Origin: Marinobacter zhanjiangensis
GTDB taxonomy: Bacteria > Pseudomonadota > Gammaproteobacteria > Pseudomonadales > Oleiphilaceae
Reading direction: 5' to 3'
DNA: 64,000 nt
Assembly: GCF_014651935.1 (NCBI RefSeq)
Contig: NZ_BMXV01000005.1
Span: forward strand, 369,202-433,201
Shown piece after piece: positions 38,424 to 46,061 of the stretch. Every line of letters starts with the position of its first letter. Position 1 is the first letter of the stretch. The position numbers and the translations under genes are program-made. Under the pieces are notes generated by a model. It saw only the letters and a program-made list of their open reading frames with translations, did no database searches and was not told the DNA's origin.

Positions 38424-38798
38424 TCATGCCTGGTGCAGACTCCTGGCAGTCCGCTTCGCGGCGCGAGACTGCGAATTGCGATGCCGGCGCAGCCGCCAGG
38501 AATACAACTCGCGCATCCCGGGCGGATGTTCGCCTTCCTGGAGCATCAGTCCCAGGCCCTGGTCACTACTATGAACAACCAACGCTTTTCCCCGCTGTGA
38601 ACGACCAGCGAGCTGGTCTTCAGAGGGGAGTTCGAATTCAAGGACCTGATTGGGGCTGACGTCGGTGATGTCGGTAGCTGCTACGAAGAGGCCGTTCCTG
38701 CTTACTGCCTTGACGCGCCCGATACATAGTGGTCTTCCATCCCGGTAAAGGTGCAACCTGGCATTTGTCGATAGCCGCGGACTCTGCCTTTGTTCCAT
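38424..38798 (-). CDS. PilZ-domain protein (putative c-di-GMP receptor), copy 2
   Basis: A 124-residue paralogue of the PilZ protein at 26994. RQSPR at residues 4-8 gives the RxxxR motif. The second motif reads AVSRNG, so the usual Asp/Asn is Ala while Ser and Gly are kept; c-di-GMP affinity may be altered. The start at 38798 is chosen because AGGA lies eight bases upstream and the RxxxR arm then opens the protein, as in copy 1. The C-terminal 30 residues are rich in Arg and Ser (YSWRLRRHRNSQSRAAKRTA). It lies 148 bases downstream of the glgX start region, in the same direction as glgX. Confidence 0.75.
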   Translation of the reverse strand: MEQRQSPRLSTNARLHLYRDGRPLCIGRVKAVSRNGLFVAATDITDVSPNQVLEFELPSEDQLAGRSQRGKALVVHSSDQGLGLMLQEGEHPPGMRELYSWRLRRHRNSQSRAAKRTARSLHQA

Positions 38799-39133
38799 CT
38801 TTGTCATCCTGTACTGCGCATCCTGGTCCCTTAACGGCCTTACAGACAGGATCGGAAGGCTTTGTCCGAGGCCAAAAGTACCTGCTTGATATGACACTAG
38901 CCCAGCTTTCGGTGTCGGACAACCCTAAAATCATCCGGTTTTCACATGCATGGCTGTCAGCTGACTTTGCGGCTTCCCCAAGTCTGGTATCGGTTCCCAT
39001 TCTTCCTCACGGGATGACTGGACAGGCTCCCCCTTTGCCGTTTTTGGTTGTGCCAGTGTCGTATTGGTTCAACCCGATATATCCAAACAGGGCCACATTA
39101 GAGCTATCAACAACCCGGTAGGGGGAGATAGCA
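38799..39133. other. Intergenic region between divergent PilZ copy 2 and the demethylase operon
   Basis: A 335-base gene-free stretch. The right third holds the conserved promoter block (39034-39099) and the ribosome site GGGGGAG of the demethylase gene. The left part should hold the PilZ promoter, but no convincing boxes were found. Confidence 0.7.
39034..39099 (+). promoter_or_regulatory. Conserved activator-type promoter block, copy A (demethylase operon)
   Basis: Three blocks, TTTGCCGTTTTTGG (39034-39047), GTGTCGTATTGG (39056-39067) and CCAAACAGGGCCACATT (39083-39099), recur with the same 8- and 15-base spacing at 48686-48751 on the other strand. The first two contain TGCCG and TGTCG, each followed by a TTGG, 21 bp apart in direct repeat, as expected for an AraC-family dimer site. 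CACATT (39094-39099) is a possible -10. The demethylase ATG follows 34 bases after the block. The nearby AraC-type regulator is the obvious candidate to bind. Confidence 0.75.
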
Positions 39134-40495
39134 ATGGCCGTTAAATTCGAACACGCACTTCAGGATTATCCACAACAACGGGCTGGTGCTGCGCGCCAGC
39201 CTGACAGCGTCGACCAGTCTGATCGCCGCGTTCCCATCAACCTGCGCCAGTCCGGCCCCACGCCGGTGGAAATGCTGATCTCCACAAGGGTCCGCAAGTC
39301 GCCGTACTGGCATCTGTCCTGTGAGGCTGGCTGCTGGCGGGCTTCCGTATACAACCGCATGTACCACCCCCGGGGCTATGTCCGCCCGGAAGACGGCGGC
39401 GCCATGGTGGAATACGAGTCCCTGATAAACGATGTCACCATGTGGAACGTAGCGGTTGAGCGCCAGATTCAGGTCAAGGGCCCGGATGCGGAGCGCTTCG
39501 TGAACTACGTGATCACCCGCGACGCCACCAAAATAAAACCCATGCGCGGCAAGTACGTCATCCTGTGCAACGAGGACGGCGGCATTCTCAATGACCCGGT
39601 GCTGCTAAGGGTGGCAGACGATGAATTCTGGTTCTCCCTCTCTGACAGCGACCTGGAATTGTGGCTGCGGGGCGTGAACATCGGTATGGGCTTCGATGTC
39701 AGCATTGCGGAAATCGATGTGGCTCCGGTCCAGATCCAGGGTCCGAAGTCCGAGGCACTTATGGCCGATCTGTTCGGCGAGGGGGTGAAGGACATTCCCT
39801 ACTACGGGCTGATGGAGGGCCAGGTTGCCGGCCATGACGTGATCGTTTCCCAGACCGGTTTCACCGGCGAAAAGGGCTACGAGATCTACCTCAAGGAAGC
39901 CACCAAATACGCCGAGGACCTCTGGTATACCGTGCTTGCCACCGGTGAACCACACAATCTGAGGGTGATTGCCCCGGCGCACCACCGTCGCATTGCCGCA
40001 GGCATTCTTTCCTGGGGCCAGGATGTGGACCAGGAAACCCTGCCGTTCCAGTGCGCCCTGGCATACCAGGTGCCGCGCAACAAGGACGCGGACTACATCG
40101 GCAAGCAGAAGCTTGAGAAGGTTCGCGAGCAGATTGATGCCGGTAGCCCTCCCTTCAGCCACATCATGGTGGGTATCCGCTTCGGCGGCGGCCAGGTGAC
40201 AGACTATGCCAATGATTTCTGGTTGATCAGCGGGCCGGATGGTGGCGCACCGGAAGGCTACGTTACTTCGCCCTGGTACTCGCCGGAACTGGAAACCAAC
40301 ATCGCGCTGGCCTATGTGCCGTTTGACCTGCGCGCCACTGGTACACGCCTGACGGTTCACCTGCCGGTGGAGTACGCCGCAGCCAACGGCTCTACCGAAG
40401 TGGAGGCGGAGGTGGTGGAAGTGCCCTTCCGGCCATCGGTGAACCCCAACGCCCGCGAGCGGGCCCGGGCAAAGGGTATCGACTTCGCTGACTAG
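39134..40495 (+). CDS. GcvT-family THF-dependent demethylase (DmdA-like aminomethyltransferase family)
   Basis: A 453-residue GcvT-fold protein. The family moves a methyl or methylene group from substrate to tetrahydrofolate. Marks are WNVAVERQIQVKGPDAERFV, GGILNDPVLLRVADDEFWFS, LSDSDLELWLRG, VQIQGPKSEALM, QTGFTGEKGYEIYL and the GcvT C-terminal barrel. The pattern STRVRKSPYW and the LSDSD segment look more like dimethylsulfoniopropionate demethylase (DmdA) than glycine cleavage T-protein. About 45 extra residues precede the domain; the start has GGGGGAG six bases upstream and sits correctly behind the conserved promoter. It is followed by MetF-like and Fhs genes, which fits a catabolic demethylase. 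The substrate could be DMSP, a betaine or another methylated compound. Confidence 0.8.
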   Translation: MAVKFEHALQDYPQQRAGAARQPDSVDQSDRRVPINLRQSGPTPVEMLISTRVRKSPYWHLSCEAGCWRASVYNRMYHPRGYVRPEDGGAMVEYESLINDVTMWNVAVERQIQVKGPDAERFVNYVITRDATKIKPMRGKYVILCNEDGGILNDPVLLRVADDEFWFSLSDSDLELWLRGVNIGMGFDVSIAEIDVAPVQIQGPKSEALMADLFGEGVKDIPYYGLMEGQVAGHDVIVSQTGFTGEKGYEIYLKEATKYAEDLWYTVLATGEPHNLRVIAPAHHRRIAAGILSWGQDVDQETLPFQCALAYQVPRNKDADYIGKQKLEKVREQIDAGSPPFSHIMVGIRFGGGQVTDYANDFWLISGPDGGAPEGYVTSPWYSPELETNIALAYVPFDLRATGTRLTVHLPVEYAAANGSTEVEAEVVEVPFRPSVNPNARERARAKGIDFAD

Positions 40496-40568
40496 CAGAA
40501 CTGGCAGGCAGGCGGCAGCTGCCGCCTGATCCCTTCTGGTGCACACGGGTAGCAAGGGGGCGTGGTTA

Positions 40569-41498
40569 ATGAAGCTGGTGAGAGAAGAACAGACGATTAA
40601 CCCCGGTGATGAGGAGGCCGCAGCACGGTTTCAGGCTCTGGTGCGCTCGGCCTCTATCGAGGCGACACCGCGACAGATTCTGACAACGGAGCATCTGGCG
40701 GATCTTCTGCCTGCGGGTACATGTGTCTACGTGCCGTTCCTGCCAAAGGGCCAGTTCAGCGACACGCTGGAAGCCTGCCGGTATCTCCTGGCACTGGGTA
40801 TGCAGCCGATACCTCACGTGCCAGTTCGAATGGCAGAGAGCAGTGGCCAGCTAAGGGACTGGCTGTCACAAATGGATGAAAACCGGATTGACCGGCTGTT
40901 GCTGATTGCCGGCGACAGTGATGCGGTCGCCGGCCCCTTTCCGGACACGCTCGCCGTTCTCGAATCAGGCCTGTTGGCTCAGTTCCACTTTCACGGTATC
41001 GGTGTGGCCGCTCATCCGGATGGGCACCCTATGGCAGACCGGGCCACCTTGAGCCAGGCCCTCAGCATCAAGCGCGAATACGCCCGCACTACCTCGACAC
41101 GGCTGTGGGTGGTGACCCAGTTCACGTTCGACGCTGATGTGGTGATCGACTGGCTGCAAAGCCTGGGCAATATCCTGGAAGAGGTGCCGGTGTACATTGG
41201 CATGGCCGGGCCAACGCGGGTGAAAACCCTCATCGCCTACGCCGCACAGTGTGGGGTAGGTGCATCCGCCCGCCTGATGTTGCGGCGCCCGGGCAGCGCC
41301 AAATTGCTGCGTGCCTGGACACCGGATGGCATGGTGCGTGCGCTGGTCCAGTATTGCCTGAACAACCCGGATACCCTGCTACGGGGCATCCATCTTTTCC
41401 CGTTCGGTGGTTTGCGCCAGTCGGCGCAATGGATTAAAGAGCATAGCGGGTCCATTGAGGACCAGAGAGGCCAGTTCCATGAGTCTTCAGCACAGTAA
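40569..41498 (+). CDS. Methylenetetrahydrofolate reductase-like protein (MetF family)
   Basis: A 309-residue TIM-barrel flavoprotein of the MTHFR family. [11 protein letters not shown] at the N-terminus carries the Glu corresponding to the EFFPP catalytic residue. Segments [18 protein letters not shown] and FQHFHG-like [16 protein letters not shown] follow the MTHFR barrel pattern, and [13 protein letters not shown] is the typical later strand. It is more divergent than biosynthetic MetF. ATG 40569 has AAGGGGG eight bases upstream. It lies between the demethylase and fhs and overlaps fhs by 20 bases. In this setting it should run in the oxidative direction, 5-methyl-THF to 5,10-methylene-THF. 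Confidence 0.8.
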   Translation: MKLVREEQTINPGDEEAAARFQALVRSASIEATPRQILTTEHLADLLPAGTCVYVPFLPKGQFSDTLEACRYLLALGMQPIPHVPVRMAESSGQLRDWLSQMDENRIDRLLLIAGDSDAVAGPFPDTLAVLESGLLAQFHFHGIGVAAHPDGHPMADRATLSQALSIKREYARTTSTRLWVVTQFTFDADVVIDWLQSLGNILEEVPVYIGMAGPTRVKTLIAYAAQCGVGASARLMLRRPGSAKLLRAWTPDGMVRALVQYCLNNPDTLLRGIHLFPFGGLRQSAQWIKEHSGSIEDQRGQFHESSAQ

Positions 41499-43215
41499 AC
41501 TGACGTCTGTAACACCGGCGCCTGCGGAGTTTCCGCCGCCGGGCACTCCCGACATCGAGATCGCCCGCTCGGTCCAGCCCCTGTCCATCCTTCTGCTGGC
41601 CCAGCAGCGTTTCGGGTTGCCAGGGGAGAGCCTGGTGCCCTTTGGTCACTACAAGGCCAAACTGGATATGGCGTATGTGGATACCTCCGCTAGTGCCCCC
41701 CGGGGCAAGCTGGTGCTCGTGACCGCCATTACCCCGACCCCGGCCGGTGAGGGCAAGACCACCACCAGCGTCGGGTTGAACGATGGCTTCAACCGTTTGG
41801 GGGTGCGCTCTTCCGTGTGCCTGCGGGAGCCGTCTCTTGGCCCCTGTTTTGGCATGAAGGGCGGGGCCGCTGGCGGTGGCCGGGCCCAGGTGATTCCGAT
41901 GGAGGATATCAACCTGCATTTCAATGGCGACTTCCATGCCATTACCTGTGCTCACAACCTGTTGGCGTCGCTGATCGACAACCACATCCACTGGGGTAAT
42001 GAAGCCGGGCTGGACCCGCGCCATGTAAGCTGGCGACGAGTTCTGGACATCAACGATCGCTCCCTGCGCAACATGGTGTGCGGCCTTGGTGGCGCACCGC
42101 ATGGCGTGCCCCGTGAAACCGGGTTCGATATTACCGTCTCGTCCGAGATTATGGCGATCCTGTGCCTGGCCGACGGGCGCGCGGACCTGAAACAGCGATT
42201 GGGGAATATCATCATTGGCCGGCGTGCCGATATGGCTCCGGTGACCGTTCGCGATCTGGGCGCGGAAGGTTCGCTGACCGTGCTGCTGAAAGAGGCACTG
42301 CAGCCAAACCTGGTACAGAGCCTGGAGCACAACCCGGTGTTTATCCATGGTGGGCCGTTTGCCAATATCGCCCACGGCTGTAATTCCGTGACGGCGACTC
42401 GTGCGGCGCTGGCCCTGAACGACGTGGTAGTGACCGAGGCCGGTTTTGGTGCCGACCTGGGTGCGGAAAAGTTTATTGACATCAAGTGTCGACACACCGG
42501 CTTACGCCCTGATGCCGCGGTGGTGGTCTGCACCATTCGGGCACTCAAGATGCAGGGCGGTGTTCCCCGCAGCAAACTGGCTGTTCCTGACCTGGCTGCG
42601 CTACGGGATGGCGCTGCCAATCTGGAGCGACACGTCCGCAACCTTCAGCAGTTCGGACTGACTCCGGTGGTGTGCATCAACCGTTTCCCGGACGACACCG
42701 AGGAGGAGATGGCACTGGTTCAATCGATCAGTGAAGAACTGGGGGTAAAAGCCGTGCCCGCTGACCACTGGGCAACCGGCGGCGAGGGCGCCACGGAACT
42801 GGCTCAGGCGGTGCTCGAGCAGATGGACGAAGGTACACCGGATGTGAAATTCCTCTATGAAGACAGCCTGCCGCTGGCGGACAAGATCCGCACCATCGCC
42901 ACCCGTATCTATCATGCCGGAAGCGTGGAATTTACAACGGTGGCCAAGCGGCAGCTGGAGGAATACGAGAGCCTGGGGTTCGGCCATCTGCCAGTGTGTA
43001 TCGCCAAGACCCAGTACAGCTTCTCGGCGGATTCGTCGATAAAGGGCGCGCCGTCCGGTCACATGCTGCCGGTAAGGGAAGTGCGCCTGGCCGCCGGCGC
43101 GGGCTTTGTGGTGGCGGTTTGTGGCGACATCATGACCATGCCGGGCCTGCCGCGGCGCCCTGCGGCCCTGGACATTGCACTGGATGACAATGGTCTGGTG
43201 GTGGGGCTAACCTGA
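41479..43215 (+). CDS. fhs: Formate--tetrahydrofolate ligase
   Basis: FTHFS, 578 residues, interconverts formate, ATP and THF with 10-formyl-THF. The P-loop [39 protein letters not shown] and [13 protein letters not shown] are family signatures. ATG 41479 has AGAGAGG eight bases upstream, so the open frame back to 41407 is not used. It is the last gene of the demethylase operon; the end overlaps the convergent regulator by nine bases. Acting in reverse it would release formate and gain ATP from a methyl group. FolD is also needed and is not in the window. Confidence 0.95.
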   Translation: MSLQHSKLTSVTPAPAEFPPPGTPDIEIARSVQPLSILLLAQQRFGLPGESLVPFGHYKAKLDMAYVDTSASAPRGKLVLVTAITPTPAGEGKTTTSVGLNDGFNRLGVRSSVCLREPSLGPCFGMKGGAAGGGRAQVIPMEDINLHFNGDFHAITCAHNLLASLIDNHIHWGNEAGLDPRHVSWRRVLDINDRSLRNMVCGLGGAPHGVPRETGFDITVSSEIMAILCLADGRADLKQRLGNIIIGRRADMAPVTVRDLGAEGSLTVLLKEALQPNLVQSLEHNPVFIHGGPFANIAHGCNSVTATRAALALNDVVVTEAGFGADLGAEKFIDIKCRHTGLRPDAAVVVCTIRALKMQGGVPRSKLAVPDLAALRDGAANLERHVRNLQQFGLTPVVCINRFPDDTEEEMALVQSISEELGVKAVPADHWATGGEGATELAQAVLEQMDEGTPDVKFLYEDSLPLADKIRTIATRIYHAGSVEFTTVAKRQLEEYESLGFGHLPVCIAKTQYSFSADSSIKGAPSGHMLPVREVRLAAGAGFVVAVCGDIMTMPGLPRRPAALDIALDDNGLVVGLT

Positions 43216-44343
43216 GCCGGTGTCCTCGCCCGAGCCATGACCTCGGCCAAGAAAGGTACCGTAGGTTGGCTCAGTGCGAGCGCGCCTGAGCGCCTGTAGG
43301 GAGGATGATGGCAGACTGGTCTGGGTATCTGTCAGGGACGTGTCGGTCGCTACAGGGGTATAGGCGTCCATCCGCTCATATTTTGGAGCCCGCCCCATGA
43401 CTTTACGATAGCACCGGCTGAAGTGTGTGGCGGACACGAAGCCGCACATGGAGGCAATTGCAACAAGCGAACAGGAGGTCTGCTTCAGCAGCCGGCGTGC
43501 ACGATTCAGACGTACCCGAAGGTAATAGCGTGAAGGTGTGCAGCCCATGTGCTTGAGGAACAGCCGTTCAAGCTGCCGGCGCGATATGCCCGCCAGTGTT
43601 GCCAGTTCCTGCAGTTCGATGGGTTCCTCGATGTTGGCTTCCATCAGTTGGGCGGCCTCTGCCAGCTTGGGCTGCGCGCAGGCCAGTCGGGGATGCATAG
43701 GCATGGGCTGCTGTTCGCTATCTTCCCGCACCCGATCGCAGACAAACATGTGGGAAATTGCATTGCTGAGCTCTTTGCCATGGCGCCGTGCCAGGAAGCT
43801 GAGCATCATGTGCATGGGCACTGTGCCACCGGTGCATGTCATGCGTTCCCGCCCGACGGTAAACAGGCGATTGTTGGTCTGGACCCGGGGGAAGCCCTCC
43901 TGCATGGCTTCCAGACATTCCCAGTGGGCACTGCAGGAGTGGCCATCCAGCAGGCCGGCACTGGCCAGGACATAGGGTCCGGTGCAGACAGCCCCCAGCA
44001 GGACATGCCGCCGGTCCATCTGTTTCAGCCAACGGACTTCCCTGCATGAAAAACTGCGGGGGACATCAATGCCGGCGACCACAATCACCAGGTCGAAGCG
44101 GTGTTCTTCCTGAATGGATCCGTCTGGCACCATGGTGATGCCATCACTGGCGCGGGCGTAGCCACCACCGTCCGTGAGCAGTTTCCAGGAGTAGAGTTCG
44201 GAGCCGGCGAGCTGGTTGGCCATGCGCAGGGGCTCGACAGCGGTGGAAAGTGCAATCAGGGTGAAGTTTTCGATCAGCAGGAAGCCCACTCGGTAGGGCT
44301 GCTGGGCGGGCCTGTTTGTGTGCGCGCCTGTATCAGTGGTCAT
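43207..44343 (-). CDS. GlxA/GbdR-type AraC-family transcriptional regulator
   Basis: A 378-residue regulator. The N-terminal half is a DJ-1/PfpI-like sensor domain ([38 protein letters not shown]). The C-terminal half is an AraC double HTH ([37 protein letters not shown]). This layout is that of GbdR, CdhR and ArgR, which respond to glycine betaine or dimethylglycine, carnitine and arginine. ATG 44343 has AAGGGGG six bases upstream; the frame before it lacks a ribosome site. Neighbours (demethylase operon, serine dehydratase, dimethylglycine dehydrogenase-like gene) favour a GbdR-like role. It converges on fhs and diverges from sdaA. Confidence 0.9.
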   Translation of the reverse strand: MTTDTGAHTNRPAQQPYRVGFLLIENFTLIALSTAVEPLRMANQLAGSELYSWKLLTDGGGYARASDGITMVPDGSIQEEHRFDLVIVVAGIDVPRSFSCREVRWLKQMDRRHVLLGAVCTGPYVLASAGLLDGHSCSAHWECLEAMQEGFPRVQTNNRLFTVGRERMTCTGGTVPMHMMLSFLARRHGKELSNAISHMFVCDRVREDSEQQPMPMHPRLACAQPKLAEAAQLMEANIEEPIELQELATLAGISRRQLERLFLKHMGCTPSRYYLRVRLNRARRLLKQTSCSLVAIASMCGFVSATHFSRCYRKVMGRAPKYERMDAYTPVATDTSLTDTQTSLPSSSLQALRRARTEPTYGTFLGRGHGSGEDTGSG

Positions 44344-44651
44344 GATTAACCCCCTTGCCCCGCCTGGGCCTGTTGCGGCAGTCCATGCACGGAATGTCGT
44401 TTCGACCACTACTATCTGAACACTAGTTCTTGCACTTTGATAGTGCAACAAGTGATCAGTTCCCTTGTGGGTTCATTCTAAGTCGGTAGTCAGGCTGACA
44501 ATGGTCCAAATGCGACATCCCATGCCTGAGGATTCTCCCTACGCGACCTTCCAGGTTGTCGCAAATCATCTTTTCAGCGTCGTCGGCGAGCATGCGGCAG
44601 GCGATTGACGGCGTTACTGTTGAGGCAGGTCCCTCAGCAGGAGTCAGTGAA
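44344..44651. other. Divergent control region between the AraC-type regulator and sdaA
   Basis: A 308-base stretch without a gene. It holds a 7-bp-arm palindrome (44430-44448), an inverted pair TGCGACA/TGTCGCA (44511-44517 and 44557-44563) and the sdaA ribosome site AGGAG (44639-44643). Confidence 0.65.
44430..44448. promoter_or_regulatory. Palindromic operator-like site between regulator and sdaA
   Basis: TTGCACT and AGTGCAA are perfect arms around TTGAT. An outer TT and AA at 44427-44428 and 44450-44451 continue the symmetry after one mismatch. On the minus strand TTGCAC (44448-44443) could also serve as -35, 17 bases before TAGTGT. It may be an autoregulatory or sdaA operator. Confidence 0.45.
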
Positions 44652-46034
44652 TTGTCTGTCAGTCTGTTTGAACTGTTCAAGGTAGGCATTGGTCCGTCAA
44701 GCTCCCATACGGTCGGGCCCATGGAAGCGGCACGCCGGTTTGCCGAGGCCCTGGAGCGGGAACGGCTGCTGGCATCCGTGCACCGGCTCAAGGTGTCCCT
44801 GTATGGCTCTCTCGGTGCCACTGGCAAAGGCCACGGTACTGGTCCGGCTGTGATGATGGGGTTGGAGGGAGAGCGGCCTGCCCAGGTTAACGCGGAGGAA
44901 ATGCCGGCCCGTCGGGAGCGAATCAGAAACACCGGCTGGTTGTCTCTGGCGGGGCAACACCAGCTTCGCTTCCGGGAATCCAGCGACATCGTGTACTACC
45001 GCCGGAAATCATTGCCGGAGCATCCCAACGGCATGATGTGTCAGGCGTTTGACCGAGAGGGGCGGTGCCTGTGCGAAAAAACCTATTACTCGGTCGGGGG
45101 TGGATTTGTCGTGGATGCAACCGTCGACAACACCCTGAGAATTCGAGAGGACGACACTTCGCAGCCGTACCCCTTTAGCAGCGGCAAGGCGCTGTTGGCC
45201 CTTTGTCGGGAACATGACCTGACCATCGCCGATATCATGCTTGCCAATGAGCAGGCCTGGCGTTCACCGGCAGAGATTCGAAGCGGTATCTTAGCGTTAT
45301 GGCAGGTGATGCGCGCGTGCGTACAGAATGGTATTCGCCACGAAGGTGAGTTACCCGGCGGCCTCAAGGTCCGGCGCCGGGCTGCGTTACTGTATCGATC
45401 GCTGATGGACAAGCAGCGAGTGGATCTGATTTCACCGTCCTTGAGTGCACTGGACTGGGTCAACCTCTATGCCCTGGCGGTCAACGAGGAAAATGCCGCC
45501 GGGGGGCGGATTGTCACGGCACCCACCAACGGCGCAGCGGGCATTATTCCGGCGGTGCTCCATTATTACTGGGAGTTCTGCCCACAGGCGAATGAAGACG
45601 GCATCGTCTGTTTCATGCTGACCGCCGCGGCGATTGGTGTGCTGTTCAAGGAAAATGCGTCCATTTCCGGCGCCGAAGTGGGTTGCCAGGGTGAGGTTGG
45701 CTCGGCGTGCGCCATGGCAGCGGCCGGCCTGGCGGCGACCACGGGTGGGTCACCGGGGCAGGTAGAGAATGCCGCCGAAATTGGTATGGAACATCACCTG
45801 GGCATGACCTGTGACCCCATCGGCGGACTGGTGCAGATACCCTGCATTGAACGCAACGCCATGGCCTCGGTGAAGGCCATCGACGCCGCTATTATGGGTC
45901 TGCGCGGGGACGGCAAGCATTACGTGTCCCTCGACAAGGTACTCCATACCATGAGGGAAACCGGCCGCGATATGCTGGATAAATACAAGGAAACGGCGAG
46001 GGGCGGACTGGCAGTCAACATCATCGAATGTTGA
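44652..46034 (+). CDS. sdaA: L-serine ammonia-lyase, iron-sulfur dependent
   Basis: L-serine dehydratase, 460 residues, converts serine to pyruvate and ammonia using a [4Fe-4S] cluster. The start [20 protein letters not shown] is the family hallmark. [10 protein letters not shown] and the cysteines in [21 protein letters not shown] and IPCIERN supply substrate and cluster sites. I chose TTG 44652: AGGAG lies eight bases upstream and the protein then begins like E. coli SdaA. An open frame back to 44556 exists but has no ribosome site and adds 32 unrelated residues. Beside a betaine-type pathway it would drain glycine-derived serine to pyruvate; glyA is not in the window. Confidence 0.93.
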   Translation: MSVSLFELFKVGIGPSSSHTVGPMEAARRFAEALERERLLASVHRLKVSLYGSLGATGKGHGTGPAVMMGLEGERPAQVNAEEMPARRERIRNTGWLSLAGQHQLRFRESSDIVYYRRKSLPEHPNGMMCQAFDREGRCLCEKTYYSVGGGFVVDATVDNTLRIREDDTSQPYPFSSGKALLALCREHDLTIADIMLANEQAWRSPAEIRSGILALWQVMRACVQNGIRHEGELPGGLKVRRRAALLYRSLMDKQRVDLISPSLSALDWVNLYALAVNEENAAGGRIVTAPTNGAAGIIPAVLHYYWEFCPQANEDGIVCFMLTAAAIGVLFKENASISGAEVGCQGEVGSACAMAAAGLAATTGGSPGQVENAAEIGMEHHLGMTCDPIGGLVQIPCIERNAMASVKAIDAAIMGLRGDGKHYVSLDKVLHTMRETGRDMLDKYKETARGGLAVNIIEC

Positions 46035-46061
46035 TCGCCAGTCACGGCAACGGACAACCGC

